Source: Actinomycetota bacterium
GTDB taxonomy: Bacteria > Actinomycetota > Acidimicrobiia > IMCC26256 > PALSA-610
Direction of reading: 5' to 3'
DNA length: 64,000 nt
NCBI GenBank assembly: GCA_003134555.1
Contig: PLBO01000109.1
Coordinates: forward strand, 91,576 to 155,575
Below the pieces are notes generated by a model. The model was not told the origin of the DNA, searched no databases, and was given only the letters and a program-made list of their open reading frames with translations. Position numbers and translations under genes: made by a program. This document shows, in pieces, positions 26,227 through 35,814 of the stretch (position 1 is the stretch's first letter; every line of letters starts with the position of its first letter).

Positions 26227-27330
26227 TCAAAAGGGTTGCACGAAGCAACGGTCGGAGAGCTTGCCCAGCGCGTAATCGCGATAGAGGCCGGCGAACATCG
26301 CACGCGTCTTCTCCGTCCACGCGAGCGCCGCGGGTGCATCGATACGCCGCGTGAGCTGCACGTATCCGCCCTCGTACACGCGGTACTCCGCCCACGCACC
26401 CGGGTAGTCCTTGACGCACGCGATTTCGACGATCGGGACGTTTCGCGCGGACGGGAACCGACGGGTACGCGTTCGGTGCGTGTGCCCGGCGAAGTATCCC
26501 GCGATCGCATCGCGCCGTGCGAAGACCGCGCACAATCCTTCGCTGTCGTCGGGATTCACTCCGAAGTACGTGTCGTTGCGCTCGCTCGATCCGGGGTCCC
26601 ACGGGTGATGGTGACCGAACACGAGCACGGGGCGGGTCGCGCCGCCCGCCAGCTCGTCGAGCCAGTCGAGTTGCTCGTGCGAGATCCGCCCACGGTCGGT
26701 CCGCGGACGAACAGTGTCGAGCACCGCGAGACTCACGCCCGAGAGCTCGATCGTGAAGGGCCCGTTCGCCGCGATCGACTCGGTCACCATCGCGTCGTGG
26801 TTGCCGCGGAAGTGATACATGCGTTCGCCGAGGCGCGTGTAGGCATGCAGGAAGGTCGCGTATTCCTCCTCCGTCCCGCGGTCGGTGAGGTCGCCTTTCA
26901 CCAGCACCGCGTCGGGATCGAGCCGCTCGATCGCGTCGATGGCACCGCGGTTCATCACCTCGGGATACGGCTCGGCCCCGGGCTCGGAAGTGAAAACCGG
27001 GCCGAGCTCCTCGGGCGTTCCGAGCACACCGCACTCGATCTCGCCGAAATGCACGTCGTTCACTGTCGCAAAGGTGGCCAGCAACCGACCTGCCGGCTGA
27101 TCGAGGGTCGTGACCTCGGCCGGGAGCAGCGGCGAGGGGTCCGCGCCCGCGACCGACAACGCGTACGTGGTGGCGGGCTCGAGGCCGAGGACGCGGGCCG
27201 CGTGATACAGACCACGCGTGACGACGCTTCGGTCGCCCACGCTCGTCTCGACCTCGCGCGCGTCACTCGTTCGGAACGTCACGACGACCTCGTCGGGCCC
27301 GACCGTGAACAACTCCGCGTCGTGGATCAC
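26227..27330 (-). CDS. calcineurin-type metallophosphoesterase with N-terminal beta domain
   Basis: This 367-residue protein has a fibronectin/PapD-like N-terminal domain (to about residue 85) and a metallophosphoesterase domain. Metal motifs are NDVHFG, KGDLTDRG, RGNHD, GHHHPW and AGHTHR, in order. This is the pattern of phosphodiesterases and 3',5'-cAMP or phospholipid-type hydrolases; the substrate is unknown. The GTG start at 27330 is fixed by its GTGA overlap with the accE stop, although the frame is open further upstream. Its place between carboxylase subunits and a CoA-transferase is odd and may be incidental. Confidence 0.88.
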   Translation of the reverse strand: MIHDAELFTVGPDEVVVTFRTSDAREVETSVGDRSVVTRGLYHAARVLGLEPATTYALSVAGADPSPLLPAEVTTLDQPAGRLLATFATVNDVHFGEIECGVLGTPEELGPVFTSEPGAEPYPEVMNRGAIDAIERLDPDAVLVKGDLTDRGTEEEYATFLHAYTRLGERMYHFRGNHDAMVTESIAANGPFTIELSGVSLAVLDTVRPRTDRGRISHEQLDWLDELAGGATRPVLVFGHHHPWDPGSSERNDTYFGVNPDDSEGLCAVFARRDAIAGYFAGHTHRTRTRRFPSARNVPIVEIACVKDYPGAWAEYRVYEGGYVQLTRRIDAPAALAWTEKTRAMFAGLYRDYALGKLSDRCFVQPF

Positions 27331-27533
27331 GTTCGGGAACGACGGCCGATGCGTCCCGACAGCCTCCACGGCCCTCGCTGCAACAACGCGCGCTGCGCCG
27401 AGCGGCGCGACGCGTCGACCCAAGCGCTGATTTGCACGACCGACGGCGCCGCGTCGGCCGCCGCGGCGGCCTCCTGCCGCTGCTGCAACGCGATCGCGAC
27501 CGCGGTGACGGCGGCCACTTCCTCGGGGGTCAA
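27327..27533 (-). CDS. accE: acyl-CoA carboxylase epsilon subunit
   Basis: This 68-residue protein fits the actinobacterial epsilon subunit, which joins the biotin and carboxyltransferase subunits of acyl-CoA carboxylases and sets substrate choice. Marks are [15 protein letters not shown] at the start and the Trp/Arg-rich end ([13 protein letters not shown]). The TTG start overlaps the stop of the beta subunit (TTGA) and has GGGAA upstream. Its stop in turn overlaps the phosphoesterase GTG. The gene is easy to miss because a long frame covers it from inside the beta subunit. Confidence 0.85.
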   Translation of the reverse strand: MTPEEVAAVTAVAIALQQRQEAAAAADAAPSVVQISAWVDASRRSAQRALLQRGPWRLSGRIGRRSRT

Positions 27534-29095
27534 AGCGGTGTGTTCCCGTGCTTGCGTGAGGGCAACTGCTCGCGCTTCGTGCGCAGCATGTCGAGCGCGC
27601 GCGCCAACATGCGCCGCGTGTCGCGCGGATCGATCACGTCGTCGACGTAGCCGCGCTCGGCCGCCTGGTACGGGTTGAGGAAACGGTCCTCGTATTCGAG
27701 CATGAGCTCGGCGCGCCGCGATTCGGGATCGGGGGCCGACTCGATGTCCTTGCGGAAGATGATGTTGACCGCGCCGTCGGCGCCCATCACCGCGATCTCG
27801 GCCGACGGCCACGCGAACGCGATATCGGCGCCGATCGACTTCGAGTTCATGACGACGTACGCACCGCCGTAGCCCTTGCGGGTGATGATCTGCACGCGCG
27901 GCGTGGTGGCCTCGCAGTATGCGTAGAGCAGCTTCGCGCCGTGACGGATGATCCCGCCGTACTCCTGATCGGTGCCCGGCAAGAATCCCGGCACGTCGAC
28001 GAACGTCACGAGAGGAACGTTGAACGCGTCGCACGTACGCACGAACCGCGCGGCCTTCTCGGACGCGTCGATGTCGAGACATCCGGCGAGCACCTGCGGC
28101 TGATTGCCGACGATCCCAATGACGTGGCCGTCGATGCGCGCGAAGCCGCACACGATGTTCATCGCCCACAGCGGGAAGACTTCGAAGAACTCGCCGTCGT
28201 CGACGATATCGGCGATGACCTTCTTCATGTCGTAGGCGCGGTTCGACGTTTCGGGGATGAGGTCGAGCAGCGCGTCGCAGGAACGCTCGGGATCGTCGGT
28301 CGTCTCGAAGTGCGGGGGATCCTCGAGGTTGTTCGACGGCAGGAACGACAGCAGGTAGCGCACCTGCGCGATGCAGTGCTGCTCGTCGTCGGCGACGAAC
28401 GTCGCGACACCCGACTTCGTGGCGTGCGTGAGCGCGCCGCCGAGCTCCTCGTGCGTCACCTCTTCACCGGTGACGGTCTTCACCACGTCGGGACCGGTGA
28501 TGTACATGTTCGAGACGCCCTTCACCATGAAGATGAAGTCGGTCATCGCGGGCGAGTACACCGCGCCGCCCGCGCACGGCCCGAGCACGACCGAGATCTG
28601 GGGGATCACGCCCGAAGCCTTCACGTTGCGGTGGAAGATGCCGCCGTAGCTCGCGAGCGAGACGACACCTTCTTGGATGCGCGCGCCCCCGCCGTCGTTG
28701 AGGCCGACGAGCGGCGCCCCTGTGGACTCCGCGAGATCCATCACCTTGTGGATCTTCTCGGCGTACACCTCACCCAGCGCGCCGCCGAAGATCGTGAAGT
28801 CCTGGCTGAACACGAAGATCTTGCGGCCGTCGACCAAGCCCCAGCCCGTGACGACGCCGTCGGTGAGCGGGCGGTTGTTCTCGATCCCGAAGCCATGCGC
28901 CCGGTGGCGGGCGAGCATGTCGAGCTCCACGAACGAGCCCGGGTCGAGCAGCAGCTCGATGCGCTCGCGGGCGGTGAGCTTCCCGCGCTCGTGCTGACGC
29001 CGGACCGACGCCTCGTTGCCGGGCGTCCGCGCCTCCTCCTTCAGCTTGGCGAGTTGCTCGAGCCGCTCGTTGATCGGGTGGGGGTTGTCGGACAT
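27530..29095 (-). CDS. pccB: propionyl-CoA/acyl-CoA carboxylase beta (carboxyltransferase) subunit
   Basis: This 521-residue carboxyltransferase moves CO2 from biotin to an acyl-CoA, most likely propionyl-CoA, giving methylmalonyl-CoA. It has [10 protein letters not shown] and [13 protein letters not shown] in the N-domain and GFLPGTDQE in the C-domain. [19 protein letters not shown] holds the residue known to sort propionyl from longer chains (Asp here). The biotin-bearing alpha subunit is not in the window. The ATG has TAGCCT seven bases upstream. It is followed by accE and preceded by the epimerase, an arrangement that matches propionate entry into the ethylmalonyl-CoA pathway. Confidence 0.94.
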   Translation of the reverse strand: MSDNPHPINERLEQLAKLKEEARTPGNEASVRRQHERGKLTARERIELLLDPGSFVELDMLARHRAHGFGIENNRPLTDGVVTGWGLVDGRKIFVFSQDFTIFGGALGEVYAEKIHKVMDLAESTGAPLVGLNDGGGARIQEGVVSLASYGGIFHRNVKASGVIPQISVVLGPCAGGAVYSPAMTDFIFMVKGVSNMYITGPDVVKTVTGEEVTHEELGGALTHATKSGVATFVADDEQHCIAQVRYLLSFLPSNNLEDPPHFETTDDPERSCDALLDLIPETSNRAYDMKKVIADIVDDGEFFEVFPLWAMNIVCGFARIDGHVIGIVGNQPQVLAGCLDIDASEKAARFVRTCDAFNVPLVTFVDVPGFLPGTDQEYGGIIRHGAKLLYAYCEATTPRVQIITRKGYGGAYVVMNSKSIGADIAFAWPSAEIAVMGADGAVNIIFRKDIESAPDPESRRAELMLEYEDRFLNPYQAAERGYVDDVIDPRDTRRMLARALDMLRTKREQLPSRKHGNTPL

Positions 29096-29102
29096 GCCGC
29101 TC

Positions 29103-29108
29103 AGGCTA
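29103..29108 (-). promoter_or_regulatory. -10 hexamer for the carboxylase operon
   Basis: TAGCCT on the minus strand ends seven bases before the ATG at 29095, giving this operon its own start downstream of the epimerase gene. Confidence 0.45.
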
Positions 29109-29128
29109 GTTCGCGTTCGCCTGTGTCC

Positions 29129-29530
29129 CTACTCCTGGACGAGCTCGATCAACGTCCCGAATGCGGTCTTCGGGTGGACGAACGCGACCGTCGTTCCCCG
29201 GCTGCCGGGCCGGGGCTTTTCGTCGATGACCCGGTGACCGTGCGCCTTCACCGATTCCAACGCCTGCGCGCAGTCGTCGACGCGGTAACCGACGTGGTGG
29301 ATCCCCTCGCCCTTGGTCGCGAGGTACTTCGCGACCGTCGAGTCGTCTCGTGTCGGAGTCAGCAGCTGAACGTAGGAGTCGGCGACCTTCAACAGTGCTT
29401 CTTCGACCCCGTCCTGCTCCACGATCTCGCGGTGCTCGACCTCGCAACCGAAGGTCTCGCGGTAGTAGTCGATCGCGGCCTCGAGGTCGTTGACGGCGAT
29501 CGCGACATGGTCGATCTCGGTGAGCAGCAT
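29129..29530 (-). CDS. mce: methylmalonyl-CoA epimerase
   Basis: This 133-residue protein of the vicinal oxygen chelate fold interconverts (2S)- and (2R)-methylmalonyl-CoA. Metal ligands are the His of EIDHVAIAV near residue 7, the His of GIHHVGYRVDD near 80, and the Glu of LIELVQE at the end. The ATG at 29530 fits the family's usual start and has TACAAT seven bases upstream. The longer open frame beginning at 29611 is not needed. It lies between ccr and pccB, which makes the assignment as epimerase, and not a glyoxalase, secure. Confidence 0.94.
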   Translation of the reverse strand: MLLTEIDHVAIAVNDLEAAIDYYRETFGCEVEHREIVEQDGVEEALLKVADSYVQLLTPTRDDSTVAKYLATKGEGIHHVGYRVDDCAQALESVKAHGHRVIDEKPRPGSRGTTVAFVHPKTAFGTLIELVQE

Positions 29531-29537
29531 GTTCGGG

Positions 29538-29543
29538 ATTGTA
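29538..29543 (-). promoter_or_regulatory. -10 hexamer for the epimerase gene
   Basis: TACAAT on the minus strand ends seven bases before the ATG at 29530. It sits in the short gap after the ccr stop. Confidence 0.5.
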
Positions 29544-29561
29544 CGACCCCGTCGCTTCGAT

Positions 29562-30914
29562 TCAGCCGGCGTGGCGGCGGAACAGCGTGATCTGATCGAG
29601 ATGACGTTCACGCGTCGCCTCGTCGGTCACGCCGAGTCCTTCTTCGGGCGCGAGACACAGCACCGACACCTTGCCCTCGACGAGATTGTGGTGCACCTGC
29701 AGCGCGGCCTCGCCCGTCTGATCGAGGGGAAACACCTTCGACAACGTGGGATGGATGCGAGCCTCGGACACGAGACGATTCGCTTCCCATGCCTCGCGGT
29801 AGTTCGCGAAGTGGCAGCCCTTCAGAGTCTTCAGGTTCATCCAGAGATAGCGGTTGTCGTATTCGATCTTGTAGCCCGATGTCGCCGCGCACGTGATGAT
29901 CATCCCGCCGCGCTTGGCGACGAACACCGACGCGCCCATCGTCGACCGGCCGGGATGCTCGAACACGATGTCGACGTCGCGCCCGATCAAGCCGCGGATC
30001 TTCTTGCCGAAGCGCAACCACTCGGCCGGGTCCTGCTCGGTGTCGTCCGCATTCCAGAACTTGTAGTCGTCGGCGCGACGGTCGATGACGGCCTCACACC
30101 CCATCGCACGGAGTAGCTCGGCGCGCCTCTCCGACGACACGACACCCACCGGCGTCCCACCGCCGTTGATGACGTACTGTGTCGCGTACGCGCCGATCCC
30201 GCCGGTGGCGCCCCACACGAGCACGGCCTGGCCCTGCGACATCTGGGAACCGTTCCGGCTGACGATCATGCGGTAGCTCGTGGAATTGCACAGCGCGTTG
30301 CACGACGCCTCCTCCCACGTGAGGTGCGCCGGCTTCGGCATGAGCTGGTTCGCCTTCACGACCGCGATCTCGGCCAAGCCGCCGAAGTTCGTCTCGAATC
30401 CCCAGATGCGCTGGTTCGTCGCCATCATGGAGTCGTCGTGCGCCGACGGATCCTGGTCGTCGACGTGCAGGCAATGCACCGTGACCACGTCACCCGGCTT
30501 CCAGTTGCGCACCGCGGAGCCGACCCGTAACACGACACCACTCGCGTCGGAGCCGATCACATGGAACGGCTGATCGTGACGCTTGCCCCACATGCTCTCG
30601 CGACCGAGACGCTTCAGGAATCCGAACGTCGGCAGCGGCTCGAAGATCGACGTCCACACCGTGTTGAAGTTGATCGCCGACGCCATCACTCCGACGAACG
30701 CCTCGTCCGGAGCGAGCTCCGGCAGCGGGAACTCCTCGACGTGGATCGACTTGCGGGGGTCTTTGTCGGCGGAGTCGAGGTCGGCGAACATCTCTTGCTC
30801 GTCGGCCTTCACGAGCGCGCCGCGCACGGTTTTCGGGATCGGCAGCGCACCGAGCTCCTCGCCGGGCGCACCGCGGAGGATGGCCTCGCGAATGGCAGCG
30901 ATCTCTGTCGTCAT
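29562..30914 (-). CDS. ccr: crotonyl-CoA carboxylase/reductase
   Basis: Ccr reductively carboxylates crotonyl-CoA to ethylmalonyl-CoA with NADPH and CO2, the defining step of the ethylmalonyl-CoA pathway. The 450-residue length matches the family. It is a medium-chain reductase with MASAINFNTVWTSIFEP, GSDASGVVLRVG, the NADP loop VWGATGGIGAYATQY, and FEHPGRSTMGASVFV, which belongs to the carboxylating class. The ATG is supported by TAGGTT seven bases upstream. It is divergent from the acetyl-CoA acetyltransferase gene, with an inverted repeat in the shared spacer. Confidence 0.95.
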   Translation of the reverse strand: MTTEIAAIREAILRGAPGEELGALPIPKTVRGALVKADEQEMFADLDSADKDPRKSIHVEEFPLPELAPDEAFVGVMASAINFNTVWTSIFEPLPTFGFLKRLGRESMWGKRHDQPFHVIGSDASGVVLRVGSAVRNWKPGDVVTVHCLHVDDQDPSAHDDSMMATNQRIWGFETNFGGLAEIAVVKANQLMPKPAHLTWEEASCNALCNSTSYRMIVSRNGSQMSQGQAVLVWGATGGIGAYATQYVINGGGTPVGVVSSERRAELLRAMGCEAVIDRRADDYKFWNADDTEQDPAEWLRFGKKIRGLIGRDVDIVFEHPGRSTMGASVFVAKRGGMIITCAATSGYKIEYDNRYLWMNLKTLKGCHFANYREAWEANRLVSEARIHPTLSKVFPLDQTGEAALQVHHNLVEGKVSVLCLAPEEGLGVTDEATRERHLDQITLFRRHAG

Positions 30915-30921
30915 GGAGGTG

Positions 30922-30927
30922 AACCTA
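30922..30927 (-). promoter_or_regulatory. -10 hexamer for ccr
   Basis: TAGGTT on the minus strand ends seven bases before the ATG at 30914. One arm of the shared inverted repeat begins four bases upstream. Confidence 0.5.
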
Positions 30928-30930
30928 CCG

Positions 30931-30988
30931 GCCAGTAGCGGGACCGAACCACCCGTCCCTACACTGAGCCACTTCACCAGCTACTGGC
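30931..30988. promoter_or_regulatory. inverted repeat in the ccr/acetyltransferase spacer
   Basis: GCCAGTAGC (30931-30939) and GCTACTGGC (30980-30988) are perfect 9-base inverted copies 40 bases apart. Each lies close to a predicted promoter, so they may be paired sites for one regulator. Confidence 0.5.
30960..30965 (+). promoter_or_regulatory. -10 hexamer candidate for the acetyltransferase gene
   Basis: TACACT would give a leader of about 68 bases that includes AAGGAGG before the GTG at 31040. Confidence 0.35.
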
Positions 30989-31039
30989 TCGTTCGGGCGA
31001 ACACGGCCCGTCCAGCCGAGAGATCGTCAAGGAGGCCCC

Positions 31040-32224
31040 GTGACCGGTTCGGTGATCGTCGGGTCGGCCCGCACGCCCATCGGCAAGCTCTCCGGCGCGT
31101 TCGCCGGATTGAGCGCGATGGACCTCGGCGGCGTCGCCATCAAGCGCGCGCTCGAGCGCGCGGGCATCGACGCAGAGCAGGTCGACTACGTGCTCATGGG
31201 ACAGGTGTTGCAAGCGGGCTCAGGTCAGATCACCGCACGCCAGGCCGCGGTGAAGGGCGGCCTTCCGATGACGGTCCCGGCCATGACCCTCAACAAGGTG
31301 TGCCTGTCGGGCATCAACGCGATCTACCTCGCCGACCAGATGATCCAAAACGGCGACGCCGAGGTGGTCGTCGCGGGCGGTATGGAATCGATGACCAACG
31401 CTCCCTACGTGCTCCCGGGTGCCCGGGCGGGTTACCGGATGGGCAACAACGAAGTCGTCGACTCGATGATCAACGACGGTCTGTGGTGCGCGTTCGACGC
31501 AGTGCACATGGGCGCCGGCACCGAGAGCTACGTCGGCCAGGTCGGTGGCATCACGCGCGAAGCGCAGGACGAGCTCGCGGCCAAGTCGCACGAACGCGCG
31601 GCCGCGGCCCAGAAGGAAGGTCGCTTCACCGACGAGATCGCGCCGGTGTCGATCGCCCAGCGCAAGGGCGACCCGGTGGTCGTCGACACCGACGAAGGCA
31701 TCCGGCCGGGCACGACGACCGAATCTCTCGCCGGTCTGCGTCCCGCGTTCTCCAAGGACGGCACGATCACCGCGGGCAACGCGTCGCAAATCTCCGACGG
31801 CGGCGCGGCGGTCATCGTGACGAGCCGCGCGAAGGCGGAGGAACTCGGCGTCACGCCGCTCGCCGAACTGATCGGTTACGGAATGGTCGCCGGCCCCGAC
31901 GCGTCGCTGCTCACGCAGCCGTCGCGTGCGATCAAGCGCGCGCTCGAGGCGAACGACATGACCGCGAGCGACGTCGACCTGTTCGAGCTCAACGAGGCGT
32001 TCGCCGCGGTCGGGATCGCGTCGATGCGCGACCTCGGCATCAAAGACGACATCGTCAACGTGAACGGCGGCGCGATCGCGCTCGGCCACCCGGTCGGCAT
32101 GTCGGGCGCGCGCGTGTTGCTGACGATCATCAACGAGCTCCGCCGGCGCGGCGGCGGCGTCGGCGCGGCGGCACTCTGCGGTGGCGGCGGCCAAGGCGAC
32201 GCCGCGATCATCCGCACTCTGTAG
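31040..32224 (+). CDS. acetyl-CoA C-acetyltransferase (thiolase)
   Basis: This 394-residue thiolase condenses two acetyl-CoA to acetoacetyl-CoA, the entry to the ethylmalonyl-CoA route. The acylated Cys88 sits in LNKVCLSGINA. The NEAFA motif, GHPVGMSGAR with its His, and the second catalytic Cys in ALCGGGGQG are all present. AAGGAGG five bases before the GTG is the best ribosome site in the window, so this gene is leadered, unlike its divergent neighbour ccr. The catabolic versus biosynthetic direction cannot be told from sequence. Confidence 0.95.
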   Translation: MTGSVIVGSARTPIGKLSGAFAGLSAMDLGGVAIKRALERAGIDAEQVDYVLMGQVLQAGSGQITARQAAVKGGLPMTVPAMTLNKVCLSGINAIYLADQMIQNGDAEVVVAGGMESMTNAPYVLPGARAGYRMGNNEVVDSMINDGLWCAFDAVHMGAGTESYVGQVGGITREAQDELAAKSHERAAAAQKEGRFTDEIAPVSIAQRKGDPVVVDTDEGIRPGTTTESLAGLRPAFSKDGTITAGNASQISDGGAAVIVTSRAKAEELGVTPLAELIGYGMVAGPDASLLTQPSRAIKRALEANDMTASDVDLFELNEAFAAVGIASMRDLGIKDDIVNVNGGAIALGHPVGMSGARVLLTIINELRRRGGGVGAAALCGGGGQGDAAIIRTL

Positions 32225-32292
32225 CCGTCTGCTGCCGTAGCCAACCTGCACAGCTCTGCCGCATGAGACGCGGCGGGGCGACCCATGTTGCC

Positions 32293-32298
32293 TAGCGT
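32293..32298 (+). promoter_or_regulatory. -10 hexamer for the MoxR cluster
   Basis: TAGCGT lies six bases before the ATG at 32305. All five genes that follow are joined by 4-base overlaps, so this may serve the whole set. Confidence 0.5.
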
Positions 32299-32304
32299 GG
32301 GCGC

Positions 32305-33129
32305 ATGGTTCCGGAGCTGCGACCGCGTGGGATCGGGGAAATTCTCGATTCTGCCGTCGCGTTGTATCGGGCGCGATTCACGAAACTCACGCTCGTCGCC
32401 GCGGCTGTGGTCGTCCCCGTCCAAGTGCTCAGCGCGTTGGTATTGCTCTCGGCCCAGCCCGACCGCTTCACGCTGAATGTCACCGGCACGGTAAGCCCGC
32501 AGTACGACACCAGCTCGCTCGCGGTCCAGCTCGCCGCGGTCATCGTCGTCGCCCTCGTCGGCGTGCTGTCGACGGCTCTGGTCGTCGCGGTCTGCACGCG
32601 TGTCGTCGCGGACGCCTACATCGGCCGGAGCTCGGAAACCCGCGAGGCGGTCCGAGCCGTCCGGCCCCGCGTCTTCGCGATCGTCGGCACGAGCTTGGTC
32701 GTCCTGTTGAGTGAGGCGATCGGCTTCGTCTTCTGCTTCGTCGGCGCGCTGTTCCCGCTGACCTTGTTCGCGATCGCGATCCCCGCGCTCATCCTCGAGG
32801 GAGTCGGCGTCTCCGCGGCGCTCAGTCGATCGATCACGCTCACGAAAGCGCACGCGATGCATGTCCTGGGGCTGGTGGTCACCGCGCAGCTCCTCGCCGC
32901 GGTTCTCAACGGCGCGTTGGCCGAGGGCGTGAGCCTCTTGTTGCGCACCGGCGGGAGCACTGTCGCGATCGTGATCGGACAGAGCATCGCGAGCACGATC
33001 GCGGGGATACTCACGACACCGTTCGTGGCAACCGCCATCGTCGTCCTGTACTTCGACCTTCGCACTCGCGACGAAGCGTTCGACGTGCAGCTCCTCATGC
33101 AACGCAACGACGCGCGAATCGCCACGTGA
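32305..33129 (+). CDS. polytopic membrane protein of the MoxR-DUF58 cluster
   Basis: This 274-residue protein has about six membrane helices (near residues 28-50, 70-98, 115-150, 180-200, 215-250). It opens with PRGIGEILDSAVALYRARF, a stretch also found at the head of many actinobacterial membrane proteins of this cluster, often annotated as glycerophosphoryl diester phosphodiesterase membrane-domain proteins. No enzyme residues are seen. It is the first gene of a five-gene run with GTGA/ATGA overlaps. A role in envelope remodelling with the MoxR ATPase is an inference from context. Confidence 0.75.
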   Translation: MVPELRPRGIGEILDSAVALYRARFTKLTLVAAAVVVPVQVLSALVLLSAQPDRFTLNVTGTVSPQYDTSSLAVQLAAVIVVALVGVLSTALVVAVCTRVVADAYIGRSSETREAVRAVRPRVFAIVGTSLVVLLSEAIGFVFCFVGALFPLTLFAIAIPALILEGVGVSAALSRSITLTKAHAMHVLGLVVTAQLLAAVLNGALAEGVSLLLRTGGSTVAIVIGQSIASTIAGILTTPFVATAIVVLYFDLRTRDEAFDVQLLMQRNDARIAT

Positions 33130-33773
33130 GCGCCCTGCGCGCGGCCACGGCGGTCGATCCCGACGCCGCTCGTCGCGCCGCGCAGCACATCCTTGCCGAC
33201 CGCCGATTCCGACCGAGTCCGACTCCGCGCCCGTTGCGCGGTCCGTTGCGTTGGTTGGCCGACCGGATCGAGAATGTGTTCGGACCCATCGGCCGGCTCA
33301 TCTCGACGGTGTTCGGCCCGCTGATCTCGATGGTTCCGGGTCGGGTCTGGCTCGTCGCGCTGGCAGTCGTCGTCACCGCCATCATCTGGATTGTCATGCG
33401 GCGCCGCCGGCAGCGGTTGACCACGGCGCCGGCCGGCAAGGCGGCGCGCGTCGCGCCCACCGACACCGACACCGAAGATCCCGACGCGCTGGAACACGCG
33501 GCCGACGCGGCCGAACGCGACGGCGACCTCGCCCGCGCGGTGCGGCTGAGGTTCCGCGCGGGACTGCTGCGTCTCGGTGACCGGGGCGCGATCCGATACC
33601 GGCCGTCGGTGACAACCGGCGAGGTGCGAACGACGCTCCGCTCGCAACGATTCGACGATCTGGCGGGCACCTTCGAAGCGGTGACCTACGGCGGGCGGGC
33701 GGCCGGCCGGCCCGACGTCGACGCCTCTCGCCGGGAATGGCCGCACGTGCTCGAAGAGGCGGGACGCCCGTGA
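33126..33773 (+). CDS. DUF4129-type membrane protein
   Basis: This 215-residue protein has an N-terminal basic segment (RRAAQHILADRRFRPSP), one membrane helix (about residues 70-90) and a C-terminal DUF4129-like domain (RDGDLARAVRLRFRAGLLRLGDRGAI, then SVTTGEVRTTL). DUF4129 domains usually accompany MoxR and DUF58 genes and are sometimes fused to transglutaminase domains. No catalytic residues are known. The GTG start overlaps the preceding stop. It probably forms a membrane complex with its neighbours. Confidence 0.8.
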   Translation: MSALRAATAVDPDAARRAAQHILADRRFRPSPTPRPLRGPLRWLADRIENVFGPIGRLISTVFGPLISMVPGRVWLVALAVVVTAIIWIVMRRRRQRLTTAPAGKAARVAPTDTDTEDPDALEHAADAAERDGDLARAVRLRFRAGLLRLGDRGAIRYRPSVTTGEVRTTLRSQRFDDLAGTFEAVTYGGRAAGRPDVDASRREWPHVLEEAGRP

Positions 33774-34884
33774 ACGGTCGTGCCGGCCGCCGGGTCTGGA
33801 TCGTGATTGCGGTCGTGGTCGGCGGCCTGGTCGCTATCAATCTGCTGGCCCAGGGCCTCGACCGGGCGATCGGGGGCGACCAGCCGGGCGGGGCGACGGG
33901 CTCTTCGTATGCGACGGCGCCGGCCGGGCTTGCCGCGTTCGGCTCGCTCCTCGCGCACTACCACCACGATGTCACGCGGCAACGCGGATCGATAACTGAT
34001 CAGCCGCCGCCCGTCGACGCGACGGCGTTCGTGCTCGAACCGAGCGAGCTGACCGCCGACGAGGCTGCTGTGCTCCTGCAGTTCGCGACCGCGGGCGGGA
34101 GATTGGTCGTCGGCGGCAGGTCACCGTTCTATCTGCGAAGCCTGCGCGACAAGCCACCAAACTGGCGAGCGGCCGGAGCGACGTCGTGGGCAGAGGTGGA
34201 TCCGTCGCTGGGCAATGTGCGCGACATCGAAGGCGCGGGCGTCGGCTCGTGGTCGTCTCCGGGCAGTGGCCGCGCGCTCGTCGGCGGCGACGGCTTCGCA
34301 CTGCTCACTCGCGATCAGGTCGGCCGGGGCGAGATCTACTTCCTCGCCGACGTCTCCCCCCTCGAGAACGCCAACCTCGCGACCGCAGACAACGCCGCGT
34401 TCGGACTCGCGCTGGCGGGCGACGCGACCCGTCCGATCGTCTTCCCCGAAGGCGTGCACGGCTACGGCGCGAGGCGCGGCCTGGCCGCGATTCCCGATCG
34501 TTGGAAGGTGTCGCTGATCCTGGTCGCCCTGGCGGCGCTCGCGTTCGTGTGGTCGCGCGCTCGTCGATTCGGGCCGCCCGATCAGACCGCCCGCGACCTC
34601 CCGCCCGCCCGCGCGGAATACGTGCAGGCGTTGTCGATCAGCCTCGAGCGGACCCGCGACCACGCCGGCGCGCTCGCTCCGGCGCAGCGATGGACGCGCG
34701 CACGCGTCGTGTCCCGGTCCGGGTTGGGCGCGCAAGCGAGCGACGACGAGGTTGCGCGAGCGGCTCGGTCGTTCGGTTTCTCCGACGAGGAGGTCGCGGC
34801 GCTGCTCGCGCCGGTGTCGGGCGACGCGAGCATCATGGCATTGGGCCGAGCAGTCACCCGCGTGAGCGGGGACGGGAGGATGCA

Positions 34885-34888
<4 letters not shown>
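33770..34888 (+). CDS. DUF4350-domain membrane protein
   Basis: This 372-residue protein has an N-terminal helix (about residues 8-25), an extracytoplasmic region with a DUF4350-like fold (FVLEPSELTADEAAVLLQFA, GGRLVVGG), a second helix near residues 245-260, and a cytoplasmic tail of about 110 residues. DUF4350 belongs to the same gene neighbourhoods as MoxR and DUF58 in Actinobacteria. The GTG start overlaps the DUF4129 gene, and the stop overlaps the MoxR gene. Its job is unknown; a class I glutamine amidotransferase-like core has been suggested for the fold. Confidence 0.78.

Positions 34889-35810
<922 letters not shown>

Positions 35811-35814
<4 letters not shown>

Noticed and set aside
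25201..27678. 825-codon plus-strand frame
   Set aside because: It is antisense to the CoA-transferase, phosphoesterase and epsilon subunit genes and matches no family.
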